Positions 39,101-47,308 of a stretch of DNA of 59,063 nt are shown here, one piece after another. Both the position numbers and the translations under genes were made by a program. Source of the stretch: JADKIH01 sp031367345. Its GTDB lineage: Bacteria; Bacteroidota; Bacteroidia; AKYH767-A; 2013-40CM-41-45. Under the pieces are notes generated by a model. The model saw only the letters and a list, made by a program, of their open reading frames with translations, did not search any database and was not told where the DNA came from. The DNA is taken from NCBI GenBank assembly GCA_031367345.1, contig JANLPR010000018.1:1-59063 (forward strand), in the 5' to 3' direction. Numbering within the stretch: position 1 is the stretch's first letter; the number at the start of each line of letters is the position of its first letter.

Positions 39101-39877
39101 ATGGTGATCCATCAACAGATCCTTAAAAATTTAGTAGCTACACATTATTCCGACACCGATGTATTTATTGTTGGAGGAGTTATAGAAGCGAAAAACTTGT
39201 TGGATGTAACGGATTTCGATTGTATTATTTTGGATTTGGATTTAGGAAATGGTTCTGAAGAAGGGTGTGATTTACTGAAAAGTATAAAAGTGAATCGAAA
39301 AACGATGCACATCCCTGTAATTGTTTTTACCGGGTCTGATTTAGATAATATTTCAAGTGAAACGTTAGCGGGATTATCAGATGCTATTATTACAAAAGAT
39401 AATCATGGTCTTGAACGGTTACTTAAAGAGACCGACGGTTTCTTGAATAAAATAAAGTTAGATCAACCAATAGTGCCAATTGAAAAGAAAGCGTATGACA
39501 ATTTGGAAGGGAAGAAAATTCTTTTAGTAGATGATGATATGCGTAATATTTATGCTCTTACAAACATGTTAGAGAACAGAAAGATGATTGTGATATCCGC
39601 CACTAATGGCATTGAAGCTTTGGAGAAGCTGCAAAATGTTTCGGGAGTAGATATTGTATTGATGGATATTATGATGCCTGAAATGGACGGATACGAGGCT
39701 ATAAAAAGAATTAGAGAGATGCAAAGGTTTAATGATATTCCTATAATCGCATTAACAGCTAAAGCAATGATTCAAGATAAGGAGAAGTGTATAGAAGCCG
39801 GCGCATCGGATTATATTTCAAAACCGGTGAATATGGATACTTTATCAGGATTGATTTATGAATGGTTAAATAAATAG
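36188..39877 (+). CDS. Large hybrid sensor histidine kinase with three receivers
   Basis: A 1229-residue protein. Membrane helices at about 13-33 and 198-217 flank a helical periplasmic sensor of about 160 residues. HAMP (about 218-275), GAF (about 338-478) and a long coiled coil (480-560) follow. HisKA has the phospho-acceptor His574 in ANMSHELRTPLNS, and the ATPase carries TDTGIGIP and YGGTGLGLSI. There are three receivers (about 830-940, 960-1080, 1108-1229). The third is complete, with Asp1160 in VLMDIMMPEMDG and Lys1212. The first lacks the usual paired acidic residues (ILIAERD), so it is probably degenerate. It is cotranscribed with the YfiR-like gene and the receptor. Confidence 0.93.
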   Translation: MKNRSYKIDFEIYIVFIIVIGISVFNAIYSSLNISKNQEATSKVMMVDVPSLQLLENMNLLIIKSKMYSTNWVYLQSNKEDKEMLKLLQGLDYPALKGNIKVLMNGWKKREDIDSMNYIFAEFEKLMIYQSDLMHTLVKFEDYNDASKVFQAERIVEREILPQSAIIITQLNKLLLKKRTDAELVHIEMLNGSRRLMWSVLTIAILIVLVILIAAFYMSNHIIVPTMKLKNFIVKMAKGEVPEQSFSIRSNAVGQMTEAVIVLAESMKMTTRFAHTIGEGNLSAEYQLLSDSDELGNALLHMRNNLRKADEENKQRNLLSARIEQVNDILRENTDDIYKLADAITSTLVKQLNACNGGLYLIEDSNSISQRKICLYGSFGMDGKAKSIIQDGDGLIGQAIKDGEVLYMQDAPSTYTFISSGLGCSPANQILIIPLKHHGKVYGAIELAGFAAFENFEIGFIKSIGESIGSTISSVMANTFTKKLLSETQKQAEQLRLKEDELVKANQDLSYQSVLLQTSEEELKRSNIEMKHKARELEHKNEVLEQAREVLSVKAKELELNNRYKSEFLANMSHELRTPLNSVLILAKLLAENKYKNLSEKQEEYARVIHKSGNDLLLLINDILDLSKIEAGKVELIPEMTEVVSIKSDIQSLFREFAIDKKIDFVVETFSGVPDYFLTDKVRLEQIIKNLLSNAFKFTPANGNVTFKIKLADPAVEFMKSSLSNSNTVIEFSVTDTGIGIPLEKQALIFEAFQQADGSTSRKYGGTGLGLSISKMLVGMLGGEMQLKSVQGKGSTFFVYLPITFSNEIGKQFPEAIKPEIQTKEEFVFPLDDRNNLKENERVILIAERDIMVANVLLNLAHDKNYKAIIAINQNELIELSEKFKPDAILIDTNIAMENSTDFIDSISAQKEFADIPFHILSRTNEDFENKTIGATTYLKKPLDKRDLDDAFFSIDKTLSKLVKKVLIVEDMVIHQQILKNLVATHYSDTDVFIVGGVIEAKNLLDVTDFDCIILDLDLGNGSEEGCDLLKSIKVNRKTMHIPVIVFTGSDLDNISSETLAGLSDAIITKDNHGLERLLKETDGFLNKIKLDQPIVPIEKKAYDNLEGKKILLVDDDMRNIYALTNMLENRKMIVISATNGIEALEKLQNVSGVDIVLMDIMMPEMDGYEAIKRIREMQRFNDIPIIALTAKAMIQDKEKCIEAGASDYISKPVNMDTLSGLIYEWLNK

Positions 39878-39888
39878 AAATTTATTTG

Positions 39889-39927
39889 GTGACTGAAAAG
39901 CACGAGTAGATAGGAGTCACGCGTTTT
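39889..39927 (+). terminator. Possible terminator after the hybrid kinase
   Basis: GTGACT (39889-39894) can pair with AGTCAC (39915-39920), followed by GCG and five T residues. The loop is long (20 nt), so this is tentative. Confidence 0.3.
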
Positions 39928-40063
39928 TCCTAAGATAGAGATTGACATTATTTTTATAGTGATGCTAAAGGATTATAAGTATAGTGAAGTGTAAGATTTG
40001 AATTATAAAAGTACAAACGAGGCAGAGTAAATCACTTATTATTGTAAACACACATTTTTAATT

Positions 40064-41194
40064 ATGGAACTAAAAACCCACACATCAGAAAAGTCGGAAG
40101 TTGTTTTGAAAGGACAATATGTAACTATTTTATTAGTTGATGATCGGCCGGAAAATTTAATATCACTAGAGAGTATGCTTGATTCTGAATACAGGAAGAT
40201 CATTAAAGCAAACTCAGGTAATGAAGCTCTTAAATATGCATTGGAGAATGAAATAGCGCTTATATTGTTAGATGTGCAAATGCCGGATATGGATGGTTTT
40301 GAAGTGGCTCGTTTACTTAAGGAAAACTCAAGGACTAAAGACATCTCAATTATTTTTGTTACTGCTTTAAGCAAAGACGAGAAGTATACAATTCAAGGCT
40401 ATGAAGAGGGGGCTGTTGATTATTTGCACAAGCCTTTAGATTATAATATTGTTCAGGCCAAGGTGAATGTATTTGAAAAGTTATACCTCCAGCAAAATGA
40501 ATTAAAAGCCGCTAATGAGAAGTTGTCTAAAATTAATAAGCAACTTGATGAATTTGTTTATATCGTTTCACACGATCTAAAAGCGCCATTGAGAGGCTTG
40601 GCTAGTTTGGCAACATTTTTAGAAGAAGAAATTGGAGAGAATCCGAAAGAAGAAGTTGTTGATTTATTGACGATGATGAAAGGGCGAACGGTTAGGTTGC
40701 AGGGTTTGGTTGATGGTATTTTGCATTATTCTAGAATGGGGAATTCTAATTATACAAGGGAAAAGATTGACACTAAAGAGTTGATAAACAGTATAATAGA
40801 TTTGTTAGCGCCTCCATCAAACATTCGTTTTGAAATTTCGGATCACCTTCCGGAGGTTGTGGGAGAGCGAATTAAGTTACACGAGGTCTTTCAAAATTTG
40901 ATTAGCAACGGAATCAAGTACAATGATAAGGAAGAGGGTGTCATAAAGCTTGATCATCAAGAATTTCCAACTCATTTTGAGTTCAGTGTTTCTGATAATG
41001 GTATGGGTATCAAGGCAGAGCATTTTGAAAAGATATTTGGAATTTTTCAAACCTTAGTACCAAAAGATAAAGTTGAAAGTACAGGTATTGGTTTAACGAT
41101 TGTCAAGAAGATAATTGAACAGCAGAATGGTTCAATTGATATAGCTTCAGAATATGGAAAGGGAACAACGTTTCGTTTTCGTTGGAATAAGTAG
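40064..41194 (+). CDS. Receiver-histidine kinase fusion
   Basis: A 376-residue soluble protein. An N-terminal receiver (about 18-140) has Asp26/Asp27 in LLVDDRPENL, phospho-acceptor Asp70 in LILLDVQMPDMDG and Lys123. A coiled coil (140-165) leads to a HisKA helix with His170 in FVYIVSHDLKAPLRGL, then an ATPase domain (VSDNGMGI, STGIGLTIVKKI). This layout, with the receiver before a phytochrome-type kinase core, suits a phosphorelay element receiving phosphate from the hybrid kinase 186 bases upstream. It has no output DNA-binding domain. The gap between the two genes leaves room for a separate promoter. Confidence 0.9.
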   Translation: MELKTHTSEKSEVVLKGQYVTILLVDDRPENLISLESMLDSEYRKIIKANSGNEALKYALENEIALILLDVQMPDMDGFEVARLLKENSRTKDISIIFVTALSKDEKYTIQGYEEGAVDYLHKPLDYNIVQAKVNVFEKLYLQQNELKAANEKLSKINKQLDEFVYIVSHDLKAPLRGLASLATFLEEEIGENPKEEVVDLLTMMKGRTVRLQGLVDGILHYSRMGNSNYTREKIDTKELINSIIDLLAPPSNIRFEISDHLPEVVGERIKLHEVFQNLISNGIKYNDKEEGVIKLDHQEFPTHFEFSVSDNGMGIKAEHFEKIFGIFQTLVPKDKVESTGIGLTIVKKIIEQQNGSIDIASEYGKGTTFRFRWNK

Positions 41195-41257
41195 TAAATA
41201 ATTGAATATCAATAAGAGCGAATAATATCACAAAAAATCTCTTGCCCACTATAAATG

Positions 41258-42142
41258 CTAAGCTTTAGCAAACACATAAATGACGCTTGAATATTTTTCA
41301 ACGTCATTTTTTGCTTTAAGATTTGATTTTAATCCGGCTAGAAATGCACTGAACAATTTATTTTTATGATGTACATTTTTCTCTGTAAGCATAGAAACAT
41401 AATAGCTATCGAATTTCATTGGGTACGATTTTACAAAAGTGAAATTATGTTTTATGAATAGTTGTTTGATTGAATTTGGTGAAAAGTGATAGAGATGGCG
41501 TGGAACATCATAGGCTGCCCAGTTTTTACCATAATGGTGTGCATCGGCAGAAGTGTAATTTGGAACAGCGATGATTACTTTTCCGCTTTGACTCAATAAA
41601 CGATGCAACTCTCCTACTCTATCATTTAGGTGATGAACATGCTCTAGCACATGCCACATCGTAATTATGTCGAATGAAGCAGCAGCCAGAGTAGACAAAT
41701 CTTCTTGTGACCCAATATTTAATTGAAAATTTCCGATAGATTGTTCTTTAGCCATTTCATTTGGTTCTATTCCACGAACAATCCAACCATTTTCTTTTGC
41801 AGCATTTAGAAATTCACCCGTTCCAGAGCCTATGTCGAGTAAGTTCCCTTTTTTGGAAAGGGCGTTTATCATTTTTACCTTCTTTTTGACTGAAAATTGT
41901 CTAACGAAGTGGTAAATTGAATTAATGACTCCTTTTTTTGAATTGCTATGGCTTACATAGTCGTCACTTTCATAATACTTAGCTATTTCTGATTCTTTTG
42001 GACGAGGGTTTGTAAATTGAAAACCGCACGACGAACAGGAAACGATTGTGAATTTTTCATGCGAAGCGGTGTAGTCCTCGCAAATCAGAACCGCTTGCGA
42101 CTGTTTTCCTTCGCAAATAGGGCAAATTGATAAAATTTCCAT
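41258..42142 (-). CDS. Class I SAM methyltransferase with N-terminal zinc ribbon
   Basis: A 294-residue protein. Two CxxC pairs (CPIC at about 8-11, CSSC at about 36-39) form a likely zinc ribbon. A Methyltransf_23 domain follows with the SAM loop LLDIGSGTGEFLNAA and the post-motif ITMWHVLEHVHHL. Proteins of this form methylate small molecules or sugars and often accompany polysaccharide or quinone pathways, but the substrate is not readable here. It lies 24 bases downstream of mnmG on the same strand, with a parS-like site in the gap. It converges with the receiver-kinase gene. Confidence 0.88.
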   Translation of the reverse strand: MEILSICPICEGKQSQAVLICEDYTASHEKFTIVSCSSCGFQFTNPRPKESEIAKYYESDDYVSHSNSKKGVINSIYHFVRQFSVKKKVKMINALSKKGNLLDIGSGTGEFLNAAKENGWIVRGIEPNEMAKEQSIGNFQLNIGSQEDLSTLAAASFDIITMWHVLEHVHHLNDRVGELHRLLSQSGKVIIAVPNYTSADAHHYGKNWAAYDVPRHLYHFSPNSIKQLFIKHNFTFVKSYPMKFDSYYVSMLTEKNVHHKNKLFSAFLAGLKSNLKAKNDVEKYSSVIYVFAKA

Positions 42143-42150
42143 ATAATTAT

Positions 42151-42166
42151 AGTTCCACGTGAAACA
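42151..42166. promoter_or_regulatory. parS-like ParB-binding site
   Basis: AGTTCCACGTGAAACA differs from the parS form TGTTCCACGTGAAACA only at the first base. It sits directly after the mnmG stop codon. In many bacteria gidA/mnmG is close to oriC and to parAB, and parS clusters there. Weaker 12-14/16 matches occur at 49-64, 4608-4623, 18922-18937 and 34904-34919. Confidence 0.6.
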
Positions 42167-44041
42167 TTAACGGGTCAAATAGACCATTAAAACAGAGATG
42201 TCGGATGGGGAAATCCCGCTAATTCTCGATGCTTGTCCTAGTGTGCTAGGCTTAATTGAAGTGAGCTTAATTCGGGCTTCCATCGACAAGGCCGACAAGG
42301 CATGATAGTTAAAGTCATCTTTTAGAAATGTTTCCTCCATTTTATTGAATCGTCCAACAATTTCATTCTCTTTTCCGATATAACCCTCGTATTTCATTGA
42401 AATCTCAGCTTGTTCGCTTGCATCGGCCCTTACTTCAACGGGTACACCATCAATAAATGCTTGTAATGGCCCTATTTTGGCTGAAATTTGATTTAAGGTA
42501 AGCTGCGGTCGTAAAACGATACCGGAAAGTTTCACTTTTTGTTTGAGCGTATCTGTTCCCGCCTCTTCCAATAATTCATTGATTTCCTCCGGGGAAACAG
42601 AATAGTTTTTTATAAAATCGATTATTTCTGAACTGTATTGAACCTTTTTATCAACCAAAGCAAGTCTTTCATCAGAAGCCAATCCTAATGCGTTTCCAAG
42701 AGGTGTTAATCTAATATCTGCATTATCTTGCCTTAAGAGTGTGCGATATTCGGCTCTGGAAGTAAACATTCGATATGGTTCATCGGTACCTTTTGTCACT
42801 AAATCATCTATTAACACTCCAATATAGGCATCAGATCTTTTTAAAACAAAAGAAGGCATTTCATTAATGCTTAAATGAGCATTGATTCCAGCCATTAAAC
42901 CCTGGCAAGCCGCTTCTTCATAGCCTGTAGTCCCATTAATTTGACCGGCAAAAAATAAGTTAGATATCAATTTAGTTTCAAGAGTAAGCTTTAATTGCTG
43001 AGGCGGAAAGTAATCGTATTCGATAGCATAACCAGGACGAAACATCTTCGCTTTTTCAAAGCCCGGAATCATTCGCAAAGCTTTTGCTTGCACATCTTCC
43101 GGTAAAGACGTTGAAAATCCATTCAAATAGATTTCCACGGTATTCCATCCTTCTGGTTCGACAAATAATTGATGGCGCTCTTTATCGGCAAAGCGGTTAA
43201 TCTTATCTTCAATCGAAGGACAATATCTAGGACCGATACCCTGAATTCGACCCGTGAACATGGGCGATTTCTCAAAACCTTCTTTTAGAATGTCGTGAAC
43301 TTGATCATTTGTATATGTGATCCAGCAACAACGTTGTTTTTCAGGCAGCGGTGTTTCGAGAAAAGAAAAACGTCCGGGATTTTCATCGCCTTCTTGTACT
43401 TCCATTTTTGTATAATCTAGCGAACGCCCATCGATACGAGGAGGAGTGCCAGTTTTCATTCTTCCACTTTTAAAGCCCAGTTGAACGAGCTGTTCCGTTA
43501 TTCCGGTTGCCGCCTTCTCCCCTGTTCTCCCTCCTCCAAAATTCTTTTCGCCAATATGAATAATACCATTTAAGAAAGTGCCATTTGTAAGAACTACAGC
43601 TTTGGCTCCAAATTCAATTCCCATACTGGTTCGAACACCAACAATAGTTTCATTGTTGATAATTAGAGAGTTAACCATGTCTTGCCAAAAATCCACATTG
43701 GGAGTTTGTTCCAACATATTCCTCCATTCCGTAGCAAATACCTGACGGTCATTTTGCGTACGCGGGCTCCACATAGCTTGACCTTTGGAACGATTGAGCA
43801 TTCGAAACTGAATCATCGATTTATCGGAAACAATTCCGCTATAGCCCCCAAGTGCATCTATTTCTCTGACAATCTGACCTTTAGCTATACCGCCCATTGC
43901 CGGATTGCAACTCATTTGAGCAATTGTTTGCATATTCATGGTAATCAAAAGAACTTTAGATCCCATATTAGCAGCAGCAGCAGCAGCTTCACAACCGGCA
44001 TGACCGGCTCCAACAACAATTACATCATAGTTTGCTTGCAT
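42167..44041 (-). CDS. mnmG: tRNA uridine-5-carboxymethylaminomethyl modification enzyme MnmG
   Basis: A 624-residue FAD enzyme (GidA), which with MnmE installs the cmnm5 group on wobble uridine of several tRNAs. The dinucleotide-binding motif VVGAGHAGCEAA is at about 8-19. The conserved blocks MSCNPAMGGIAKGQIVREIDALGG, GRMKTGTPPRIDGRS, FAGQINGTTGYEEAACQG and MFTSRAEYRTLLRQDNAD are all present. The length is typical. The predicted -7 element ends only 4 bases before the ATG, so the message would be almost leaderless. It is divergent from kup. Confidence 0.97.
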   Translation of the reverse strand: MQANYDVIVVGAGHAGCEAAAAAANMGSKVLLITMNMQTIAQMSCNPAMGGIAKGQIVREIDALGGYSGIVSDKSMIQFRMLNRSKGQAMWSPRTQNDRQVFATEWRNMLEQTPNVDFWQDMVNSLIINNETIVGVRTSMGIEFGAKAVVLTNGTFLNGIIHIGEKNFGGGRTGEKAATGITEQLVQLGFKSGRMKTGTPPRIDGRSLDYTKMEVQEGDENPGRFSFLETPLPEKQRCCWITYTNDQVHDILKEGFEKSPMFTGRIQGIGPRYCPSIEDKINRFADKERHQLFVEPEGWNTVEIYLNGFSTSLPEDVQAKALRMIPGFEKAKMFRPGYAIEYDYFPPQQLKLTLETKLISNLFFAGQINGTTGYEEAACQGLMAGINAHLSINEMPSFVLKRSDAYIGVLIDDLVTKGTDEPYRMFTSRAEYRTLLRQDNADIRLTPLGNALGLASDERLALVDKKVQYSSEIIDFIKNYSVSPEEINELLEEAGTDTLKQKVKLSGIVLRPQLTLNQISAKIGPLQAFIDGVPVEVRADASEQAEISMKYEGYIGKENEIVGRFNKMEETFLKDDFNYHALSALSMEARIKLTSIKPSTLGQASRISGISPSDISVLMVYLTR

Positions 44042-44045
44042 TTTG

Positions 44046-44078
44046 CAAAGCTACTCTTTTTTGTACAAACCGTTGCAA
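44046..44078 (-). promoter_or_regulatory. mnmG promoter
   Basis: Read on the minus strand: TTG (44078-44076), 22-base spacer, TAGCTTTG (44053-44046), an exact TAnnTTTG match. The predicted transcript start falls within a few bases of the ATG at 44041. Confidence 0.5.
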
Positions 44079-44101
44079 GACACATTGATGGAGAAAGACT
44101 G

Positions 44102-44135
44102 TTAACATATATTGAACACGATCAATATATGTTAA
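44102..44135. promoter_or_regulatory. Perfect 14-bp inverted repeat between mnmG and kup
   Basis: TTAACATATATTGA (44102-44115), a 6-base centre ACACGA, then the exact reverse complement (44122-44135). It is 24 bases upstream of the mnmG -33 element and 51 bases upstream of the kup -33 element. No T-run follows on either strand. Position and symmetry suit an operator for a dimeric regulator better than a terminator. Confidence 0.65.
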
Positions 44136-44186
44136 AGTGCTTATTTAAAATTGTCTCATGTATTAATGAAAGAAGAGGGCGATTCA

Positions 44187-44218
44187 TTGAGAGGAATCCA
44201 AAAATCTTTATACTTTTG
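44187..44218 (+). promoter_or_regulatory. kup promoter
   Basis: TTG at 44187-44189, 21-base spacer, TACTTTTG at 44211-44218, an exact TAnnTTTG match 21 bases before the kup TTG start codon. Confidence 0.65.
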
Positions 44219-44238
44219 CTCGCCCAATAAATTTTTGC

Positions 44239-46173
44239 TTGAGTAAGCACAACGTTCATAAAGTGTCGGCAGCAATGTTGCTCGTCACACTAGGTATCAT
44301 CTACGGAGACATCGGTACATCGCCGCTCTACGTAATGAAAGCCATTATCGGAAAACAGCCGATTAATCCTGAAGTAGTTCTAGGTGGAATATCATGTATT
44401 TTCTGGACGCTTACTATTCAAACAACTTTTAAATATGTTATGCTCACTCTGAGAGCAGACAACAATGGTGAGGGAGGGATTTTTTCACTCTATGCATTGG
44501 TACGTCGTACCAAATTAAAATGGCTAATTGCACCGGCTATCATAGGAGGATCTGCACTTTTAGCAGATGGAATTATTACACCACCTATTTCTGTAGCCTC
44601 TGCCATAGAGGGATTACGAATTTATAATCCGGAAATTCCGACGGTTCCAATTGTTATAGCAATACTTACAGCCTTATTTTTTATTCAACAGTTCGGAACG
44701 AAGTTCGTGGGCAATTTTTTTGGACCGATCATGCTTGTATGGTTCAGTACGATTGCAACCATTGGTGTTTACAATCTAATTCAAGTTCCGGGAGTATTAA
44801 AAGCATTAAACCCTTATTACGCAATTCACCTTATCACACAATACCCCGGAGGATTCTGGTTGTTGGGCGCTGTCTTCTTGTGTACAACAGGTGCAGAGGC
44901 CTTGTATAGCGACCTGGGACATTGTGGGAGAAAGAACATCCGTATAACATGGGTCTTTGTAAAAACAGCATTGGTATTAAATTATTTTGGGCAAGCAGCA
45001 TGGTTAATTCAGCGACAAGGCTCTTTGTTGGCAGAGAAAAATCCATTTTTTGAAATGATGCCACAGTGGTTTCTTATTCCTGGAATTGTAATTGCAACTG
45101 CGGCAGCGATAGTCGCTTCACAAGCCTTGATAAGTGGATCATTCACCTTAATTAATGAGGCGATCCGACTTAATTTTTGGCCTAAGGTTCGTGTAGTTTA
45201 TCCAACCGATATGCGCGGACAACTTTATGTGCCATCTGTAAATTGGGTATTGCTTTTAGGGTGTATAGGCATCACATTATTTTTCAGAGAGTCGAGTGGG
45301 ATGGAAGCAGCATACGGATTAGCAATCATTATAACGATGTTAAGCACAACCATACTCTTAGCTTACTACTTGTATTTGCGACGTGTATCACCGGTGTTCA
45401 TCTTTTTTGTTTTGTGTTTATTTTTATCTGTGGAACTTTCTTTCCTCGTTGCCAATTTAGAGAAATTCCCACACGGTGGATGGCTAACATTATTAATTGC
45501 TTTGGGACTGATTGCACAAATGTGGGGATGGTATGCAGCGAGAAAAATTCGAAATCGATTTGTGGAGTTTGTGAAACTGAAAGACTATTTGAATTTACTT
45601 CGTGATTTGAGTCATGATTTTTCAATTCCAAAATACGCAACACATCTTGTTTATTTAACAAGTGCGAATATTTCTGATGAGATAGAAGCAAAGGTTATTT
45701 ATTCTATTTTACAAAAGCAACCTAAGCGAGCCGATATGTATTGGTTTGTGCACGTCGATGTAATGGATGAACCATACACAATGGAGTACAAAGTAATTGA
45801 ATTAATCAAAGGAAATATTATTCGTATCGATTTCAGATTAGGGTTCCGTGTAGAGCCTAGGATCAACTTGATGTTCAGAAAAGTTGTGGAAGACATGGTT
45901 AAAAATTTCGAAGTGGACATTACTTCTCGTTATGAATCGCTTGGAAGAAAAAATTTAATTGGAGATTTTCGATTTGTGGTGATGGAGAAATTCCTTAGCT
46001 ATGAAAACGAGCTACCATTTTATGAAAAAATTATTTTGGACTTTTACTTCTTTTTTAAACATGTGTCATTGTCGGAAGAACGTGCATTTGGTTTAGATAC
46101 CAGTAGCGTTTCTATAGAAAAAGTTCCAATGATCGTAAATCCGGTTGGCGAAGTAAATTTGAGAAGAGTTTAA
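44239..46173 (+). CDS. kup: KUP-family potassium uptake protein
   Basis: A 644-residue transporter with 12 membrane helices and a cytoplasmic C-terminal domain (about 440-644), importing K+ with protons. Family blocks are TLGIIYGDIGTSPLYVMKAI, RADNNGEGGIFSLYALVRR, LLADGIITPPISVASAIEGL, GAEALYSDLGHCGRKNIRI and SQALISGSFTLINEAIRLNFWPKVRV. I take the TTG at 44239 as start (MSKHNVHKVSAAM); the ATG at 44275 is also possible and would cut only the short cytoplasmic tip. It is divergent from mnmG with a palindrome in the shared upstream region. Confidence 0.95.
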   Translation: MSKHNVHKVSAAMLLVTLGIIYGDIGTSPLYVMKAIIGKQPINPEVVLGGISCIFWTLTIQTTFKYVMLTLRADNNGEGGIFSLYALVRRTKLKWLIAPAIIGGSALLADGIITPPISVASAIEGLRIYNPEIPTVPIVIAILTALFFIQQFGTKFVGNFFGPIMLVWFSTIATIGVYNLIQVPGVLKALNPYYAIHLITQYPGGFWLLGAVFLCTTGAEALYSDLGHCGRKNIRITWVFVKTALVLNYFGQAAWLIQRQGSLLAEKNPFFEMMPQWFLIPGIVIATAAAIVASQALISGSFTLINEAIRLNFWPKVRVVYPTDMRGQLYVPSVNWVLLLGCIGITLFFRESSGMEAAYGLAIIITMLSTTILLAYYLYLRRVSPVFIFFVLCLFLSVELSFLVANLEKFPHGGWLTLLIALGLIAQMWGWYAARKIRNRFVEFVKLKDYLNLLRDLSHDFSIPKYATHLVYLTSANISDEIEAKVIYSILQKQPKRADMYWFVHVDVMDEPYTMEYKVIELIKGNIIRIDFRLGFRVEPRINLMFRKVVEDMVKNFEVDITSRYESLGRKNLIGDFRFVVMEKFLSYENELPFYEKIILDFYFFFKHVSLSEERAFGLDTSSVSIEKVPMIVNPVGEVNLRRV

Positions 46174-46227
46174 CTATTGTTTTGTTGTTAATCCGAGCAA
46201 CACTTTTATTTTATTAATTTCTACACT

Positions 46228-46743
46228 ATGTCATTAGCTGCAAAAAACCCGAAAGATTCGTTGACCATTACAACAGAGCTTGTGTTACCAAACGATACAA
46301 ATACGTTAGGAAATTTAATGGGAGGAAAGTTATTGCATTGGATGGACATTACTTCCGCTATTTCGGCGCATCGCCATTGTGGCAGAATTGTAGTAACGGC
46401 AAGCGTCAACAATGTTAGTTTTAATCAACCAATCAAGTTAGGGGAAATTGTAACGTTGCATGCAAAAGTTTCCCGCGCATTTAGTTCATCGATGGAAGTT
46501 TTTATTGATGTGTGGGTAGAGAATAATGCAAGTGGACAAAAGAAAAAATGCAATGAAGCGATTTATACATTTGTAGCTGTCGATCAGTTGGGAAGTCCAA
46601 TTCATGTACCGGCGATTGTTCCTGAAACAGAAGAAGAACAACAGCGTTTTGATAGTGCATTGCGAAGAAGACAGCTTTCGCTTATATTAGCAGGTAAAAT
46701 GAAACCGGCCGATGCAACAGAATTGAAACGGTTATTTGAGTAG
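46228..46743 (+). CDS. Acyl-CoA thioesterase, hotdog fold
   Basis: A 171-residue hotdog-domain protein related to YciA/BFIT-type thioesterases that hydrolyse acyl-CoA. The active-site helix region is PNDTNTLGNLMGGKLLHWMDITSAISA, with NNVSFNQPIKLGEIVTLHAKV and EVFIDVWVENN following. The catalytic Asn/Asp positions of the family are within the first motif. It is 54 bases after kup with no terminator between, though a functional link to kup is not apparent. Confidence 0.93.
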   Translation: MSLAAKNPKDSLTITTELVLPNDTNTLGNLMGGKLLHWMDITSAISAHRHCGRIVVTASVNNVSFNQPIKLGEIVTLHAKVSRAFSSSMEVFIDVWVENNASGQKKKCNEAIYTFVAVDQLGSPIHVPAIVPETEEEQQRFDSALRRRQLSLILAGKMKPADATELKRLFE

Positions 46744-46801
46744 TATTTTTTAAAAATAATGTTTAAATTTAATTATAGACAATTTTCTAAAAGGTAAAAT
46801 T

Positions 46802-47209
46802 ATGTCGAAGAAAATATTTGTTAATCTAGCAGTCAAAGACCTAAACAAGTCGATTGAGTTTTTTACAAAGCTTGGCTTTACATTTAATCCACAGTTTACC
46901 GACGACAAAGCAACCTGTATGATTATTGCAGAGGATATATTTGCGATGTTATTAGTGGACCAGTTTTTCAAAAGTTTTATAGATACAGAAATTTGCGATA
47001 CTAAAAAAAGCACAGAGGTTTTAGTTGCGCTTTCGTTTGATAGTAGAGAAGAGGTAAATGAGATGTACGACAAAGCCATAACAAATGGAGGCAAGCAGCA
47101 GCGAGAACATCAAGAGATGGGCTGGATGCTGCAAAAAAGTTTTAAAGACTTGGATGGTCACATTTGGGAAATGATTTTTATGGACGTTGAGGCTATGCCT
47201 AAGAATTGA
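46802..47209 (+). CDS. VOC-superfamily (glyoxalase-like) protein
   Basis: A 135-residue protein with the two-part VOC fold. The first half is VNLAVKDLNKSIEFFTKLGFTFNPQF; the second ends with the characteristic FKDLDGHIWEMIFMD, where the His and Glu would be metal ligands. Relatives are annotated as glyoxalase/bleomycin-resistance or extradiol-dioxygenase-like proteins, but the substrate is unknown. Confidence 0.9.
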   Translation: MSKKIFVNLAVKDLNKSIEFFTKLGFTFNPQFTDDKATCMIIAEDIFAMLLVDQFFKSFIDTEICDTKKSTEVLVALSFDSREEVNEMYDKAITNGGKQQREHQEMGWMLQKSFKDLDGHIWEMIFMDVEAMPKN

Positions 47210-47308
47210 ATTTGACGAAGAAATTTCAAATTGGCAATTATTCTATAAAAAGAACGTTAGTACAAGATAAGGGCGTTAAATTTAAAAACACATAGCTGAG
47301 ACTGTAAA

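Noticed and set aside
43682..44230. A 182-codon plus-strand frame antisense to mnmG
   Set aside because: Most of it is the complement of conserved MnmG codons and the rest covers the divergent promoter region; no domain is recognisable.
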